Of a stretch of 7,121 nucleotides of DNA, positions 6,506-7,121 are shown piece after piece. Each line of letters starts with the position of its first letter. Within the stretch, counting starts at the first letter, position 1. The DNA lies in the NCBI GenBank assembly GCA_016780665.1, contig JADHLM010000054.1, positions 1-7,121 of the forward strand, written 5' to 3'. The position numbers and the translations under genes are program-made. The notes beneath the pieces were generated by a model that worked only from the letters and a program-made list of their open reading frames with translations, was not told the DNA's origin and made no database searches. Source of the stretch: Hyphomicrobiales bacterium (lineage in GTDB: Bacteria > Pseudomonadota > Alphaproteobacteria > Rhizobiales > TMED25).

Positions 6506-6545
6506 AATAATTACATTCTCCCCTTTATTGTAAATTATTTTTTTT
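6506..6545 (+). terminator. Candidate AT-rich intrinsic terminator after rpoZ
   Basis: AATAATTACA (6506-6515) pairs with TGTAAATTATT (6529-6539) over 10 bp with one bulged A, around a 13-nt loop containing CCCC. It is followed by a T-run that reaches 6545. The placement, 20 nt after the rpoZ stop and before a functionally unrelated gene, fits a terminator. The stem has only one G-C pair, so strength is uncertain. Confidence 0.4.
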
Positions 6546-6556
6546 AGATGTATGCT
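6528..6556 (+). promoter_or_regulatory. Candidate promoter of the dioxygenase gene
   Basis: TTGTAA at 6528-6533 and TATGCT at 6551-6556 are 17 bp apart, each matching 4 of 6 consensus bases. The -35 overlaps the right arm of the rpoZ terminator-like stem. An imperfect palindrome lies directly downstream, at the expected transcription start. Confidence 0.35.
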
Positions 6557-6557
6557 T

Positions 6558-6573
6558 TATATGTATACAGATA
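6558..6573. promoter_or_regulatory. Imperfect 16-bp palindrome, possible operator
   Basis: TATATGTA/TACAGATA matches its reverse complement in 7 of 8 pairs around a perfect TGTATACA core (6562-6569). It lies just after the candidate -10 and 24 nt before the dioxygenase ATG, where repressor binding would block transcription. No regulator gene is in the window. Confidence 0.3.
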
Positions 6574-6597
6574 GTTAAAAATAATAAGGCTTATTCA

Positions 6598-7121
6598 ATG
6601 GCTGAAAAAAAGTTAGGATATTTTACTGAAGAAAAATCAATTGAGGCTGTTATTGAGAGAATATCTTCTGATTGTGATCCAAGACTGAAAGAGGTCATGA
6701 GCGTGATAATCAAGAAATTGCATGAAGCTGTTAAAGAAATAGAACCAACTCAAGATGAATGGATGAAAGCAATTATGTTTCTAACCGAAACGGGGCATAA
6801 AACTGATGATTGGCGCCAGGAATATATTCTTTTATCTGATATCCTGGGTGTATCCATGTTAGTAGATGCCATAAATAGCAGAAGGCCCAATGGAGCATCA
6901 GAAAATACTGTCCTTGGACCATTCCATATCGAGGGTGTTCCAGAAACAAAAATGGGAACAAACATCAGTCTTGATGGGAAAGGTGAACCTATGTACGTTC
7001 ATGGTCATATCCTTGATATTGATGGTAATCCAATATCAGGCGCTCAGATTGATATTTGGCAAGCGAACGAAGACGGCTTTTATGATGTTCAACAAAAAGG
7101 AATTCAGCCCGACTTTAATCT
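6598..7121 (+). CDS. Intradiol ring-cleavage dioxygenase, hydroxyquinol/catechol 1,2-dioxygenase-like (partial, 3' end missing)
   Basis: 174 complete codons, open to the window edge. The family uses non-haem Fe(III) to split a catechol-type ring between its two hydroxyls, giving muconate or maleylacetate-type products. The N-terminal helical dimerisation domain (about 1-100) shows EWMKAIMFLTETGH at 54-67 and SDILGVSMLVDAIN at 80-93. GASENTVLGPFH at 99-110 leads into the beta-barrel, then VHGHILDIDGNPISGA and DIWQANEDGFYD. Tyr162 in GFYD is the expected first iron ligand. The second Tyr and the two His ligands lie beyond the edge, so activity cannot be judged. The ATVLGPFH-like motif favours the hydroxyquinol branch over classic catechol dioxygenase, with moderate confidence. 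A weak AAGG (6586-6589) precedes the ATG by 8 nt. The gene is separated from rpoZ by 112 bp with a terminator-like hairpin and a candidate promoter. Confidence 0.88.
   Translation, partial: MAEKKLGYFTEEKSIEAVIERISSDCDPRLKEVMSVIIKKLHEAVKEIEPTQDEWMKAIMFLTETGHKTDDWRQEYILLSDILGVSMLVDAINSRRPNGASENTVLGPFHIEGVPETKMGTNISLDGKGEPMYVHGHILDIDGNPISGAQIDIWQANEDGFYDVQQKGIQPDFN

Noticed and set aside
6253..6510. Short open frames on both strands within rpoZ
   Set aside because: They are out-of-frame shadows of the acidic rpoZ tail; low-complexity Glu/Asp codons keep other frames open.
6750..6965. Minus-strand open frames within the dioxygenase
   Set aside because: They are antisense to conserved dioxygenase sequence, including the GASENTVLGPFH region.

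Overview
The window is AT-rich, tightly packed bacterial DNA. The best match is an AT-rich, probably streamlined and marine alphaproteobacterium. The evidence is the transglycosylase / dapA / smpB / rpoZ neighbourhood, which I recall as typical of Alphaproteobacteria, an omega subunit with the long acidic tail seen in that class, and a GldG/DUF4340 pair of the alphaproteobacterial kind. The lineage is inferred and cannot be fixed to genus.

Layout. Bases 1-108 are the end of a probable GldG-like ABC-transporter auxiliary protein. It is followed without a gap by a DUF4340 membrane-anchored protein (109-1104). This pair converges, with 5 bp between stop codons, on a minus-strand block read from right to left: a Slt-type soluble lytic transglycosylase (4597-2465), a tRNA-Ser(GCU) (2452-2363) and an MFS_3-type transporter (2336-1110). 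The tRNA sits 12 nt after the transglycosylase and 26 nt before the transporter. The open frame of the transporter continues backwards through the tRNA, so a longest-ORF call gives a false 42-residue N-terminus. The true start is at 2336.

Divergent from the transglycosylase, across a 65-bp gap, lie dapA (4663-5538) and smpB (5549-6016), probably one transcript. rpoZ follows with its own Shine-Dalgarno site and a candidate promoter (6081-6485). After a terminator-like hairpin, an intradiol ring-cleavage dioxygenase of the hydroxyquinol/catechol 1,2-dioxygenase family begins at 6598 and runs off the window.

The genes cover housekeeping (lysine and cell-wall precursor synthesis, trans-translation, RNA polymerase assembly, tRNA, murein turnover), two envelope or transport functions, and the start of an aromatic-degradation function. 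dapA and the transglycosylase both bear on peptidoglycan, one making the diaminopimelate precursor and the other cutting the polymer. They appear to share a compact symmetric divergent promoter.

I find no CRISPR array, insertion sequence, integrase, phage gene or defence system, and no wholly new system. The points most worth a second look are the tRNA embedded between two protein genes, the 18-bp palindromic divergent promoter, the dioxygenase where rsh/relA would often be expected, and the poorly understood GldG/DUF4340 module.
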